From: Actinomycetes bacterium
GTDB taxonomy: Bacteria; Actinomycetota; Acidimicrobiia; Acidimicrobiales; Ilumatobacteraceae
Reading direction: 5' to 3'
Assembly (NCBI GenBank): GCA_021414085.1
Contig: JAIOPC010000014.1
Span: 124,001-188,000, forward strand
DNA length: 64,000 nt
The position numbers and the translations under genes were made by a program. The notes under the pieces are model-generated. The model searched no databases and was not told the origin of the DNA. It worked only from the letters and a program-made list of their open reading frames with translations. The stretch's first letter is position 1, and every line of letters starts with the position of its first letter. Shown here one piece after another: positions 8,112-17,090 of the stretch.

Positions 8112-9607
8112 GCGACACAATTCGGGAACTACTGCTCAGCGGTGCCGACGCCGCACCAGCGCTGATAGCTCCCGACGGAGAAACCCTCGACTATCGCGGC
8201 CTGCGTGGCGTCGTCGACGCGCTGGGTCGCGAGCTATCAGCATTCGCAGTTGGCGCTGGCGATCGCGTTGCGATCTCGGTTCCCAATGGGCCGATCGCGG
8301 CGATCACGTTCTTGGCGAGCGCGCGCATCGCCGCCGCGGCACCGCTCAATCCGAAGTACCGCGAGTCCGAGTTCGAGTTCTATCTCAAGGATCTCAACCC
8401 GAAGCTGCTGATCGTCTCCGCCGACTCCGGCGATGCAGTGCTCGCGGCGGCCGCCACCGTTGGTGTAACCGTTGCGACCGTCACGGGCGCGATGGGCGAG
8501 CTGACGCTGGGTAAGCCGTCGAGCGCGGAGGTAGCAGAGTGGCCGAGCGCCGACGATGCGGGTCTGTTGCTGCACACGTCGGGCACGACGTCGCGACCGA
8601 AGGTGGTGCCAATCAGCCAGCGCAACCTTGCGCAGTCGGCAAGCAACATCGCCAACTCGTTAGCGCTGACCGCTGCCGATCGATCGCTGAACGTGATGCC
8701 GCTGTTTCACATTCACGGGTTGCTTGCTGGCCTGCTCGCACCGTTGTCGGTGGGTGCAACGGTCATTGCGACGGCCGGCTTCGACGCGTTCGCGTTCTTC
8801 AACCAACTCACCACCTTCGCGCCGACCTACTACACCGCAGTCCCGACGATGCACCAGATGATCATCGATAGGGGCCAACGGCGACCGGAAGCAGCGGCGG
8901 CCAAACTGCGATTCATTCGGTCGTCGTCGGCTTCGCTGCCATCGTCGGTGCTCGAGCAACTTGAAGCGCTGTTCGGCGCACCAGTGGTTGAGGCGTACGG
9001 GATGACGGAAGCGACGCACCAGATGTGTGCCAACCCGTTGCCGCCCGGGCAACGAAAGCCGCGCTCGGTCGGACTGCCGACCGGAATCGAGTTGGCGGTA
9101 CTCGACGAAAGTGGAACACCGGTCGCCACAGGCGCGACGGGTCAAGTCGCGATCAAGGGCGCGACGGTGGTCGCCAGCTACCAGGACAATCCGAAAGCAA
9201 CTGAGGAAGCGTTCCGCGGCGGCTGGTTCCTGACCGGCGACGAGGGCTACCTCGATGAGGACGGCTACCTCTACCTCACCGGGCGGCTGAAGGAGTTGAT
9301 CAACCGCGGGGGCGAGAAGATCTCGCCACTGGAAGTTGATGAAGCGTTGCTGCGCCACGAGAGCGTGGCGCAGGCCGTGACGTTCGGGGTCACGCACAAG
9401 AAGCTCGGCGAGGATGTTGCTGCCGGCGTTGTGTTACGTCCCGACGCGCACGTCACCGAGCGCGAGCTGAAGGACTTCTTGTCGCTCACGCTCGCCGCGT
9501 TCAAAGTGCCGCGGAGCATTGTGTTCTTGGACGAGTTGCCCAAGGGAGCGACCGGGAAACTGCAACGCATCGGGCTCGCCGAGCGGCTTGGTATCGGGCC
9601 ATGGTGA
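8108..9607 (+). CDS. AMP-forming acyl-CoA ligase (class I adenylate-forming; Pcs60/AAE3-like)
   Basis: 499 aa. All family motifs are visible: phosphate loop LLLHTSGTTSRPKVV, A5 region EAYGMTEATHQM, hinge GDEGYLDEDGYLYLTGR, RLKELINRGGEKISP, and the catalytic lysine in PKGATGKLQR near the C-terminus. The segment NVMPLFHIHGLLAGLLAP closely recalls Pcs60/AAE3 oxalate-CoA ligases, so a small carboxylic or dicarboxylic acid may be the substrate; this is a resemblance, not proof. The product is a CoA thioester for the enzymes downstream. Overlaps the PanE-like gene by 4 bp and the FAH gene by 7 bp. Confidence 0.9.
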   Translation: MSDTIRELLLSGADAAPALIAPDGETLDYRGLRGVVDALGRELSAFAVGAGDRVAISVPNGPIAAITFLASARIAAAAPLNPKYRESEFEFYLKDLNPKLLIVSADSGDAVLAAAATVGVTVATVTGAMGELTLGKPSSAEVAEWPSADDAGLLLHTSGTTSRPKVVPISQRNLAQSASNIANSLALTAADRSLNVMPLFHIHGLLAGLLAPLSVGATVIATAGFDAFAFFNQLTTFAPTYYTAVPTMHQMIIDRGQRRPEAAAAKLRFIRSSSASLPSSVLEQLEALFGAPVVEAYGMTEATHQMCANPLPPGQRKPRSVGLPTGIELAVLDESGTPVATGATGQVAIKGATVVASYQDNPKATEEAFRGGWFLTGDEGYLDEDGYLYLTGRLKELINRGGEKISPLEVDEALLRHESVAQAVTFGVTHKKLGEDVAAGVVLRPDAHVTERELKDFLSLTLAAFKVPRSIVFLDELPKGATGKLQRIGLAERLGIGPW

Positions 9608-10419
9608 CTGAGGGTCCGGTGACTGCTTGGGTTCGCTTTCAACACGGCGACGGGATCGCGTTTGGTTCAGTTGTCGACGGAGCGATCAGTGTTCACAGCG
9701 GCGACATGTTCGCTGATCCGCAGCCGACCGGCGAGACGGTGCCGCTTGATCAGGTCGAGCTGCTCACGCCGACGCAGCCGAGCAAGATGATCGGCTTGTA
9801 CAACAACTTCGCTGCCGCGGCCGCGAAGAACGAGTGGGCACATCCAACCGAGGCACTGTGGTTCATCAAGCCGACGTCGTGCTTTCTTCGGCCCGGCGGC
9901 GTCATCGAACCGCCCAAGTCGTACGACGGTCGCGTTTTCTTCGAAGGCGAGCTGGGCATCGTCATTGGGGTCGAGGCAACCAATGTCGCTCTCGACGACG
10001 TTGATCGATTCATCTTTGGCTACACGTGCGTCAACGATGTCACTGCGTTCGGATTGCTGACATCCGATTCGTCGTTCGCGCAGTGGAGTCGAGCGAAGAG
10101 CCTCAACACGTTCGGGCCGTTCGGTCCGGTCGTCGCTACTGGCGTCGACCCCTCGGCGTTCACCGTCCGAACGGTGGTCGACGGGCGCGAGCGTCAGAAC
10201 TACCCGGTGAGCGACATGATCTTCAGCCCCGCCGAACTCGTCCATCGCATCTCGCAGGACATGACGCTGTACCCGGGCGACATCATCGCCTGTGGCACAT
10301 CAACGGGCGCAATGCCGATGCGGCTGGGCAACGTCGTTGAGGTTTCCATCGACGGAATCGGAACGCTGTCCAATACCTACGGTGCGCGCCCTGCCGTGGA
10401 GCCAACGACCGCAAATTAA
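9601..10419 (+). CDS. Fumarylacetoacetate hydrolase (FAH) family protein
   Basis: 272 aa from ATG 9601, or 266 aa from GTG 9619, which has GAGGG a few bases upstream and begins MTAWVRFQHGDG like typical family members. The core FFEGELGIVIG carries the E-x-E metal ligands. YTCVNDVTAFGLL and YPGDIIACGTSTGAM complete the signature. The family includes 2-oxohept-3-enedioate hydratases, acylpyruvases, oxaloacetate decarboxylases and fumarylpyruvate hydrolases. Here it probably cleaves a C-C bond or decarboxylates a diketo acid in ring breakdown. The stop codon lies inside regulon site 2, so this operon ends where the next promoter begins. Confidence 0.88.
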   Translation: MVTEGPVTAWVRFQHGDGIAFGSVVDGAISVHSGDMFADPQPTGETVPLDQVELLTPTQPSKMIGLYNNFAAAAAKNEWAHPTEALWFIKPTSCFLRPGGVIEPPKSYDGRVFFEGELGIVIGVEATNVALDDVDRFIFGYTCVNDVTAFGLLTSDSSFAQWSRAKSLNTFGPFGPVVATGVDPSAFTVRTVVDGRERQNYPVSDMIFSPAELVHRISQDMTLYPGDIIACGTSTGAMPMRLGNVVEVSIDGIGTLSNTYGARPAVEPTTAN

Positions 10420-10430
10420 GTATACTCAAT
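10415..10430 (+). promoter_or_regulatory. Regulon site 2: near-perfect palindrome over the -10 of the LLM oxidoreductase
   Basis: ATTAAGTATACTCAAT, 14 of 16 positions symmetric. TATACT (10421-10426) is an excellent -10, giving a short leader before CGGGAGG. The site contains the TAA stop of the preceding FAH gene. It is the cleanest copy of the family besides the site at 28444. Confidence 0.7.
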
Positions 10431-10449
10431 CCCTTTCGGGAGGATGATC

Positions 10450-11475
10450 GTGCTCGTTGACGTGGGACTCAGTCGGGACAGCAACCTGCGCGGCGCTCGC
10501 GACGCGGCACCAGCGTTCGAACAGGCCGGCTACAACGCGATGTGGACTGCCGAATCGGATCACGATCCGTTTCTCCCACTGGCGGTTGCCGCCGATTACA
10601 CCACACGGATCGAGCTCGGCACCAGCATCGCCGTCGCGTTTGCTCGCAGCCCGATGACGCTGGCCAACCTGGCATGGGACTTGCAGGAATTCAGCAACGG
10701 TCGCTTCCTGCTCGGCCTCGGCACGCAGATCGAGGCGCACATCACGCGTCGCTTCTCGATGCCGTGGAGCCAGCCCGCCAAGCGCATGCGCGAGCTCGTG
10801 CTGGCGGTACGTGCGATCTGGGATACGTGGTTGAACGGAACCAAACTCGACTTCCGGGGCGACTTCTTTAGCCACACGTTGATGACGCCGTTCTTCACGC
10901 CGAGCAACGAGACGATCGCCAAGGTGGGTTTGCCCAAAGTCTTCCTCGCTGGTGTTGGGCCGCGCATGACCGAGGTCGCGGGCGAGGTGTGCGATGGCTT
11001 CATCTGCCACGGCTTCAACACCGAGAGTTACTTGCGCGAGGTCACGTTGCCCGCACTCGCGCGCGGCAGGGCCCTCGCTGGCAAGACACTCGAGGGGTTT
11101 GAGATTGTGGGTCCCTCGTTCGTCGTCACCGGTGCTAACGACGAAGAGATGGCCGACGCGATGGCCAAGACGCGCCAGCAGCTTGGCTTCTATGCCTCGA
11201 CGCCGGCGTACCGCGGCGTGTTGGAACATCACGGCTGGGCCGACTTGGGAGTGGAACTGCATCAGCGCACCGTTGCGGGTGAGTGGGCCAAGCTCGGCGA
11301 GAGCATCAACGACGAAGTGCTCAACACGTTTGCCGTGGTCGGCGACATCGACTCGGTTGCGGACCAACTGCACGCGCGTTATGGCGACATCGTTTCCCGC
11401 ATCCGCTTCGCGATGCCGAACGACGTCGCGCGCGATCGCTGGGCCGGTCTGACGGAGGCGCTGCGTGCCCGATAG
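10450..11475 (+). CDS. LLM class F420-dependent oxidoreductase (TIGR03617-like)
   Basis: 341 aa from GTG 10450, chosen because CGGGAGG (10437-10443) is 6 bases upstream. The in-frame ATG at 10444 directly abuts that site and cannot be used efficiently. Luciferase-like TIM barrel: AFEQAGYNAMWTAESDHDP, the RIELGTSIAVAFARSPM cofactor-side strand, FLLGLGTQIEAHITRRFSMP, and GVGPRMTEVAGEVCDGF. Actinobacterial members use F420 to oxidise or reduce alcohols, ketones or CoA-linked intermediates. The 3' end overlaps the CoA-transferase gene by 11 bp, so the two are made together. Confidence 0.9.
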   Translation: MLVDVGLSRDSNLRGARDAAPAFEQAGYNAMWTAESDHDPFLPLAVAADYTTRIELGTSIAVAFARSPMTLANLAWDLQEFSNGRFLLGLGTQIEAHITRRFSMPWSQPAKRMRELVLAVRAIWDTWLNGTKLDFRGDFFSHTLMTPFFTPSNETIAKVGLPKVFLAGVGPRMTEVAGEVCDGFICHGFNTESYLREVTLPALARGRALAGKTLEGFEIVGPSFVVTGANDEEMADAMAKTRQQLGFYASTPAYRGVLEHHGWADLGVELHQRTVAGEWAKLGESINDEVLNTFAVVGDIDSVADQLHARYGDIVSRIRFAMPNDVARDRWAGLTEALRAR

Positions 11476-13741
11476 AGACACGCTCTTGAGAGACACGGTC
11501 GCGCCCTACGGCGAGCTGCGCGTGCTGCAGCTGAGTGGCGGCATCGAGGTCGCGTACTGCACGAAGGTGCTCGCCGATGCTGGCGCCGACGTGGCGTTTG
11601 TCGAACCGTCAAATGGCCACCCACTGCGTAGCCGCGCGCCGCTGTTCGCGTACCTCCACTCGGGCAAGCGCAGCATTCGTGACGACGCGCAAAGTCTCGA
11701 ACAGCTTCTGGCCAAGACGGATGTCGTTGTCGCCGACGCGCTGCCGATGCCGTGGGACGAACTTCATCGCGAGTACCCGCACCTGACTGTGGCGGTCATC
11801 ACCCCGTACGGATTGACGGGGCCGTGGGCGGGCCGGGCGGCGAGCGATCTGACGCTGCAAGCCGCGGCGGGGGGCATGGCGCCGCGCGGTGCAATTGGCA
11901 AGGCTCCGCTGATGGTTGGGGGAGAGCCGAGCTACTGGTTCGCCGGCGCGGTCGCCGCCGCCAGCGTGCTGGGTGTGCTGCCTCGCCACGCAACAGGTGG
12001 TGGAGAACTGATCGACATCTCGATCCTCGAAGCCACTCACCTCGAGCACGGGATGAATCCGGTGACCTTTGCGTCGATGGCGCAACGGCCATTTCAAACG
12101 TCGCGCGGAACGCCGGTGCCGGGTATCGAACCGACGTCGGATGGTTACGTCGGCTTCTTCGTGATCACCGGTCAGCAGTGGCTCGATTTCTGCGCGCTGA
12201 TCGGCCAACCACAGTGGACCGAAGACGAGCGACTGTTCATCGCCACCGAACGACGACTGCGCGCCGACGAGTTGCTCGGCCCGATTCGTGAGTGGACTCG
12301 CAGCCAAACGACTGAGGAGATCGTTGAGATCGCGTCGCTGATGCGCATCCCCGTCGCCCCAATCGGCAACGGTGCGACGCTCGCGAACATTGATCAGTTC
12401 GTCGCTGAGGAATGGTTCGTGCAGAACCCAGATGGGTTCACGCAACCGCGGCGGCCATACCGATTCGAAAACGAACGAATTCCGCTTCCAAGCAAGACCG
12501 ATGCTGTCGGTGCGGGCACCGTCCAACATTGGACGGTGAAGGCGAAGCCTGCATCCGTCGACAGCGCGCTCCCGCTCGCCGGAATTCGCGTTGCCGACTT
12601 CACCGGGTTCTGGGCCGGCCCGTTGGCTGGCGGCATCCTCGCCGGGCTCGGCGCCGATGTGATTCATATCGAAGGGCCTAAGAAGCCCGACGGCATTCGC
12701 ATGAACACGATTCGCCCGATGACCGAAGATGGGTGGTGGGAGTGGTCGCCGTTGTTCTGCGGAACAAACACGAACAAGCGCGATCTGACGGTGGATCTCT
12801 CCACTCCCGACGGGCGTGAGATTGCCTTGCGTCTACTCGCCACGAGCGATGTGATGATCGAAAACTTTTCGCCGCGAGTGGTGGATCAGCTTGGTCTCGG
12901 CCCGGACATCGTGCGTGCGAAGAACTCGCGGATCATCGTCGTGCGCATGCCGGCATTCGGACTGAGTGGACCGTGGCGCGACCGTGTCGGCTTTGCGCAG
13001 ACGATCGAGCAAGCGGCTGGCTTGGCTTTTGTCACCGGCTACACCGGCGAAGCGCCGGTGATCCCGAACGGAATGTGCGACCCACTGGCGGGCGTGTTTG
13101 GCGCGATCGCCGCGCTCGTTGCGCTCGCCGAACGCACTCGCACCGGTGCCGGTCAGGTGGTCGAGTCAGCGATGATCGGCGCGGCGCTGAACACCGCCGC
13201 CGAACAACTCATCGACTACTCGGCAACTGGCCGCATTCACACCAGCCTCGGCAACGGATCGTCGCTGCTCGAACAGGATGTGTTCCGGTGCCTCGGTGAC
13301 GACCAATGGGTCGCTATCTCGATTCCCGACGACGCGGCAATGAGCGTGGTCGGCGACCTCACTGGCGCGCAATCGATGCCGGCACTGGCTGCTTGGTGTG
13401 CCGAGCGCAGCGCGGAAGCCGTCACCGACGCGTTGTGGTCGCATGGAATCCCTGTTTCGCCCGTGTTCTGGGCGCAGCAAACGATCGACAACCCGCAGTT
13501 CGTGGCCCGTGGCTTTTTCGAATCCGTGACCCATCCGATTTGCGGCACGCACCCGTACATCTCGTGGCCGGGACGCTTCAGCGCTGGCCCGGCACTGTGG
13601 AACCGCAGCCCGTCGCCAACCATGGGTCAGCACAACGCAGAAATCCTGGCCGAGCTCGGCTTCGACCGGGGCCAGATCGAGGACTTCTCCAGCCGACAGG
13701 TGATCTCGGACGGGGTCCTGACCCAGAAACACGGTTGGTGA
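11465..13741 (+). CDS. Double-domain CaiB/BaiF (family III) CoA-transferase
   Basis: 758 aa, twice the usual 380-420, because two family III domains are fused head to tail. The first spans about 15-350 and the second about 370-735 (restarting at LAGIRVADFTGFWAGPLAGG). Family III enzymes move CoA between carboxylates via an aspartyl anhydride. In domain 1 the catalytic position is Asp184 (GELIDISILE). In domain 2 it is Glu567 (GQVVESAMIG), so the halves may not be equivalent. Transcribed from site 2 with the LLM gene. It would activate a substrate by CoA transfer, an alternative to the ATP-dependent ligases encoded nearby. Confidence 0.9.
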   Translation: MPDRDTLLRDTVAPYGELRVLQLSGGIEVAYCTKVLADAGADVAFVEPSNGHPLRSRAPLFAYLHSGKRSIRDDAQSLEQLLAKTDVVVADALPMPWDELHREYPHLTVAVITPYGLTGPWAGRAASDLTLQAAAGGMAPRGAIGKAPLMVGGEPSYWFAGAVAAASVLGVLPRHATGGGELIDISILEATHLEHGMNPVTFASMAQRPFQTSRGTPVPGIEPTSDGYVGFFVITGQQWLDFCALIGQPQWTEDERLFIATERRLRADELLGPIREWTRSQTTEEIVEIASLMRIPVAPIGNGATLANIDQFVAEEWFVQNPDGFTQPRRPYRFENERIPLPSKTDAVGAGTVQHWTVKAKPASVDSALPLAGIRVADFTGFWAGPLAGGILAGLGADVIHIEGPKKPDGIRMNTIRPMTEDGWWEWSPLFCGTNTNKRDLTVDLSTPDGREIALRLLATSDVMIENFSPRVVDQLGLGPDIVRAKNSRIIVVRMPAFGLSGPWRDRVGFAQTIEQAAGLAFVTGYTGEAPVIPNGMCDPLAGVFGAIAALVALAERTRTGAGQVVESAMIGAALNTAAEQLIDYSATGRIHTSLGNGSSLLEQDVFRCLGDDQWVAISIPDDAAMSVVGDLTGAQSMPALAAWCAERSAEAVTDALWSHGIPVSPVFWAQQTIDNPQFVARGFFESVTHPICGTHPYISWPGRFSAGPALWNRSPSPTMGQHNAEILAELGFDRGQIEDFSSRQVISDGVLTQKHGW

Positions 13742-13789
13742 GCTGCCGTTCGGGTGACGGTGTGGCATCACCGTTCTGGGTCCACTAGT

Positions 13790-13805
13790 ATTTAGTGTAC
13801 TGAAC
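13790..13805 (+). promoter_or_regulatory. Regulon site 3 upstream of the acyl-CoA dehydrogenase pair
   Basis: ATTTAGTGTACTGAAC, 10 of 16 positions symmetric, with AGT-GT-ACT as core. TGTACT (13796-13801) would be a weaker -10. The ribosome site AAGGGCAGG and ATG 13826 follow at normal distance. Similar to the other four sites in sequence and in position relative to the gene. Confidence 0.55.
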
Positions 13806-13825
13806 TAAGAAAAGGGCAGGTTGCA

Positions 13826-14968
13826 ATGGAGTTCGGCTGGGACGACGAGCACTCGGGGTATCGCACCGAGCTGGTGTCGTTTCTGAACGAAGAGCTGCCC
13901 GATCATTGGCACGGCGAGACGGCGATTCTCGGTTCAGAGGCCAATACCAAGTACTCGCGCCGATTTGCGGGGCTGCTCGCGGAGCGCGGTTGGCTGACTC
14001 CGCACTGGCCGGTCGACTTTGGCGGTTTCGATGCTTCGCCCTGGATGCTGGCTGTGCTGGGTGAAGAGCTGTGGTCGCGCGGCGAGCCACGCGGGCCGCA
14101 GTACATGAACGCCAACTGGATCGGGCCGTCGATTATGGCCAACGGAACTCCGGAACAACAGGCGCGGTATCTGCCGCCGATCTCGCGCGGCGACGTGATC
14201 TGGTGCCAAGGTTTCTCCGAGCCCGATGCGGGCACCGACCTGGCGTCGCTGCGCACGCGCGCGGAACGCGATGGCGATGTGTACATCGTCAACGGTACGA
14301 AGATCTGGACGTCGTACGGCGATGTTGCCGAGCACTGCTACCTGCTCGTGCGCACAAACCCCGACGCCGAATCACATCGCGGCATCACCGTTCTGTTGGT
14401 CGACATGCCAACACCGGGGTTGCAGGTCTCGACGATTCCGGGTGTGGTTGGGGATCACTCGTTCAACGAGTTGATCTTCACCGACGTGCGCATTCCGGTC
14501 GCCAACCGTCTCGGTGACGAGAACGAGGGCTGGACCGTCGTGCGCGAAGCGTTGTCGTACGAGCGCGTCGGATCGCCGCGCTGGGCGCGTGCCGCGTTCA
14601 TGCTGAACGAGACGATTGAGGTCGCCACTGCCGATGGCCGCACGATCGATCCGATCGCGATCGAAGCAATCGGTATTGCGAAGGCGGCTTGTGAGGCAGC
14701 CCGCGTGCTGAGTTATCGCGTGATCGATGAACGAGCGCGCAACATTCCTCCTTCTCCGAACGGCAACCTGGCACGCGTCGCGATGGTGCAAGCGGAACGC
14801 CTGGTCGCGGAAGCATGTCTTGCGATCGACGCCGGGCACACGCTCACCTACCGCTCGCCATCGAACTATCAATTCCGTAAGTCGCTTGCCGCCGGCGTTG
14901 CTGCTGGGGCATATGAGGTTCAGCTGAACCTCATCTCGCGTCTCCACCTCGGACTTCCCAAAGGCTGA
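13826..14968 (+). CDS. Acyl-CoA dehydrogenase, large partner of a two-gene pair
   Basis: 380 aa. FAD/substrate signatures: WCQGFSEPDAGTDLASL, IVNGTKIWTSYGDVAEHC, and C-terminal EVQLNLISRLHLGLPKG. The short-chain-type catalytic glutamate position, four residues before EVQ, is alanine, as in many isovaleryl-type and heteromeric enzymes that place the base elsewhere. The next gene is a shorter acyl-CoA dehydrogenase beginning 2 bp downstream. This large/small arrangement matches the alpha2beta2 dehydrogenases of actinobacterial steroid side-chain degradation (ChsE1-E2 type), so a bulky cyclic acyl-CoA is a reasonable guess. Confidence 0.9.
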   Translation: MEFGWDDEHSGYRTELVSFLNEELPDHWHGETAILGSEANTKYSRRFAGLLAERGWLTPHWPVDFGGFDASPWMLAVLGEELWSRGEPRGPQYMNANWIGPSIMANGTPEQQARYLPPISRGDVIWCQGFSEPDAGTDLASLRTRAERDGDVYIVNGTKIWTSYGDVAEHCYLLVRTNPDAESHRGITVLLVDMPTPGLQVSTIPGVVGDHSFNELIFTDVRIPVANRLGDENEGWTVVREALSYERVGSPRWARAAFMLNETIEVATADGRTIDPIAIEAIGIAKAACEAARVLSYRVIDERARNIPPSPNGNLARVAMVQAERLVAEACLAIDAGHTLTYRSPSNYQFRKSLAAGVAAGAYEVQLNLISRLHLGLPKG

Positions 14969-14970
14969 TC

Positions 14971-15900
14971 ATGGACTTCAATCTCAACGAAGATCAAAGC
15001 GCGGTGCACGACGCGATGTCGACACTGTTGGCTCGCCACGCCGGTCCACTGCGACTGCGCGAACTCGGCGGCGACGAGCCGACGTACGACCACGAACTGG
15101 AACGGCATCTTGAAGCCGCTGGATTCTTGGACCTTGCCGGCCACGGCAGTACGAACCGACTCGATGCCGCGCTTGTGCAAGAGGCGATCTCGCTGGCACT
15201 AGGAACGGTCGCGACGAGCTCGCGTTTGCTCATCGCACCGTCGTTGCCGGAAGCGATCAAGGGCCCTGTCAGCGTGATCGCCGCCGGCCATCGTGGCCCG
15301 GCGCGCTTCGCGGCGGATGCAGTTGCGCTGATCGTGATCGGTGATCACGAGGTCAGGTTCGTTGCCCCGCCGCCCGCACCGGTCGAGCGCGTCGTGTCGC
15401 GCCTTGGCTGGCCGGTGGGTCAGCTCGACGACGTTCCTCATGGCGATGTCATGATCGATGTCGACCCCGCAGAGGTTCTGGCGTGGGCGCGGATTGCGAT
15501 TGCGATCGAGCTCGTCGGCGCGATGCGCTTTGCTACCGACATGGCGGTGGGCTACGTAACCGAACGCAAGCAGTTCAATCGTGCGCTCGGCTCGTTTCAA
15601 GCCGTGCAACACGGCCTGGCCGAGTGTGCTGTTGCCGTTGAGGGTGCTCGCTGGCTCAGCCTCGAAGCCGCGCACAACGGAACACCCGAAGCCGCAGCTG
15701 CCGCGCTGACGCACGCGATCCAAGCGACCAAGGTCGTGTTCCCGCGCACGCATCAGTACTGCGGTGCGATGGGCTTCACACAAGAATTCGATCTCCACCT
15801 CGCCACCATGCGCGTCGTCGCGCTGCGGGCCGAGGGCGAAGCGCTCGGGCGACCAGGCATGGCGCTGGCTCGTCAACGCTGGGCGTCACTCAGCAGCTGA
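14971..15900 (+). CDS. Acyl-CoA dehydrogenase, short partner subunit
   Basis: 309 aa, shorter than the usual 380-400. N-terminal helices (MDFNLNEDQSAVHDAMSTLL) and C-terminal helices (RKQFNRALGSFQAVQHGLAE; RTHQYCGAMGFTQEFDLHL) are of the family, while the central beta domain is abbreviated. The gap to the large subunit is only 2 bp. Short partners of this kind form obligate heterotetramers, with FAD and the active site shared across the interface. RxxF followed by QAVQH is the conserved FAD-contact segment. Confidence 0.87.
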   Translation: MDFNLNEDQSAVHDAMSTLLARHAGPLRLRELGGDEPTYDHELERHLEAAGFLDLAGHGSTNRLDAALVQEAISLALGTVATSSRLLIAPSLPEAIKGPVSVIAAGHRGPARFAADAVALIVIGDHEVRFVAPPPAPVERVVSRLGWPVGQLDDVPHGDVMIDVDPAEVLAWARIAIAIELVGAMRFATDMAVGYVTERKQFNRALGSFQAVQHGLAECAVAVEGARWLSLEAAHNGTPEAAAAALTHAIQATKVVFPRTHQYCGAMGFTQEFDLHLATMRVVALRAEGEALGRPGMALARQRWASLSS

Positions 15901-15914
15901 AGCGTTCGCGGGGT

Positions 15915-15926
15915 TAGTCTCGCTGT
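15915..15926 (+). promoter_or_regulatory. Leaderless-type -10 (TAGTCT-N6-ATG) for the MoxR/DUF58 operon
   Basis: TAGTCT at 15915-15920 is followed by six bases and then ATG 15927. No Shine-Dalgarno sequence is present. The spacing places transcription start on the A of the start codon. Confidence 0.5.
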
Positions 15927-16613
15927 ATGAATCGGCGGTTGCCGTGGGCTGCGGTTTCCGTAGGGATGGCGATCGTGTTGTTGATCGTGGCCGCGTCGTC
16001 GGGCTCGCTCGAACTCTGGATCACGCCAGCGCAGGTCCGCACCCCGTCGGGCCAACCTCCAGGGCCAGCCGACATCGGTCCGCTAAGTCCGGTTCCCTCC
16101 GATCGGATCGCCTTGCCGCCGTGGCTCATATCACTGCTGCCGTTTGTGGCCGTACTGATGATCGGCCTCGTGGTGGTTGCAATGATGAGCGTGCGGATCG
16201 CGCGCCCCTTTGCGAACTTCGGGTGGCGGCGGTTTCGCTTTCCGCAGAGTCAGCGGATCGTGCCGCTTCCGGAGATGCCCGAGCGCGAACTCACCGTCGA
16301 CATGGTGGCCGCGCTCGCAGCCCTCTCGACTGGAACCCCGCGCAACGCGATCGTTGCGTGTTGGATGCAGCTCGAGAGCGATGCCGCCAAAGTCGGGCTG
16401 CCGCGGATGGAAGCCGAGACACCCGCCGAGTATGTCGAGCGCGTTGTCGCTTCGTCGTCGGTCGACCCGGCGCCCATCAAGGAACTTGCGGCGCTCTACC
16501 GTGAGGCGCGCTTCTCGCGCCACAACCTGGACGATGACGATCGACGGCGAGCACTCGACACGCTGCACCGCGTCGAGGCGACGCTGCGGCGCGACCATGC
16601 GGTGATCGCGTGA
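15927..16613 (+). CDS. Membrane protein with C-terminal DUF4129 domain
   Basis: 228 aa. Two hydrophobic helices (about residues 5-22 and 67-89) flank a proline-rich external segment. The cytosolic C-terminus (GTPRNAIVACWMQLESDAAK ... ETPAEYVERV ... LYREARFSRHN) is the DUF4129 domain that usually sits beside MoxR and DUF58 genes and sometimes on transglutaminase-like proteins. First gene of a five-gene operon (15927-19917). Likely part of a membrane-associated complex matured by the MoxR ATPase; molecular role unknown. Confidence 0.85.
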   Translation: MNRRLPWAAVSVGMAIVLLIVAASSGSLELWITPAQVRTPSGQPPGPADIGPLSPVPSDRIALPPWLISLLPFVAVLMIGLVVVAMMSVRIARPFANFGWRRFRFPQSQRIVPLPEMPERELTVDMVAALAALSTGTPRNAIVACWMQLESDAAKVGLPRMEAETPAEYVERVVASSSVDPAPIKELAALYREARFSRHNLDDDDRRRALDTLHRVEATLRRDHAVIA

Positions 16614-17077
16614 ACCGTCGTCGCGTACTCGTGGCGGTGTGCGTTTGGGCCGTGCTTGTGCTCTCGCTGTGGGTCAGCCATGCGCGTCCGGCGGCCTTCC
16701 TTCTGGGGGGCATCGTCGCCGTCGTGGTCACGATCATCTTCGCGACGATCGACCTCACCGGTGCCATCAGTTCGGTGCGCTGGAGTCGTCGATCAGACCT
16801 CCCTGTATCAACGCGTGGCACAGATCCGCGGGTCAGTTCGCTGCGCCATCAGGTCTACCGCGCATGGCTGTCGGGTTCCCCGCAGATCAGTAACACGCTT
16901 GTGGACCTGCTCGACGATCGGCTGATCACCAACCATCACGTCACGCGCGCCGACGATCCGGCTGCCGCCGACAAACTGCTAACCGCAAGCCTGCGTCGCC
17001 TAGTCGCGGGCCCTCGGCGGCAGACTGCTACGGTGCGCGAGTTGCGCCAGATACTCACGGACATAGAGGCGCTGTGA
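16610..17077 (+). CDS. Small membrane protein of the MoxR/DUF58 operon
   Basis: 155 aa, GTG start overlapping the previous stop by 4 bp (GTGA). Two adjoining hydrophobic helices (about residues 6-25 and 28-50) are followed by a basic, helical cytosolic tail. I recognise no named domain, but a two-helix protein at this place is common in actinobacterial MoxR clusters. Its tail (DLLDDRLITNHHVTRADDP) may contact the AAA+ protein encoded next. Confidence 0.75.
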   Translation: MNRRRVLVAVCVWAVLVLSLWVSHARPAAFLLGGIVAVVVTIIFATIDLTGAISSVRWSRRSDLPVSTRGTDPRVSSLRHQVYRAWLSGSPQISNTLVDLLDDRLITNHHVTRADDPAAADKLLTASLRRLVAGPRRQTATVRELRQILTDIEAL

Positions 17078-17090
17078 ACGCAGGGACACC

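Noticed and set aside
10444-10449. ATG 10444 as start of the LLM gene
   Set aside because: It abuts the GGGAGG ribosome site with no spacer; GTG 10450 is correctly placed.
10426-11496. 356-codon minus-strand frame opposite the LLM gene
   Set aside because: Shadow of a gene with clear LLM motifs, and it would also run through regulon site 2.
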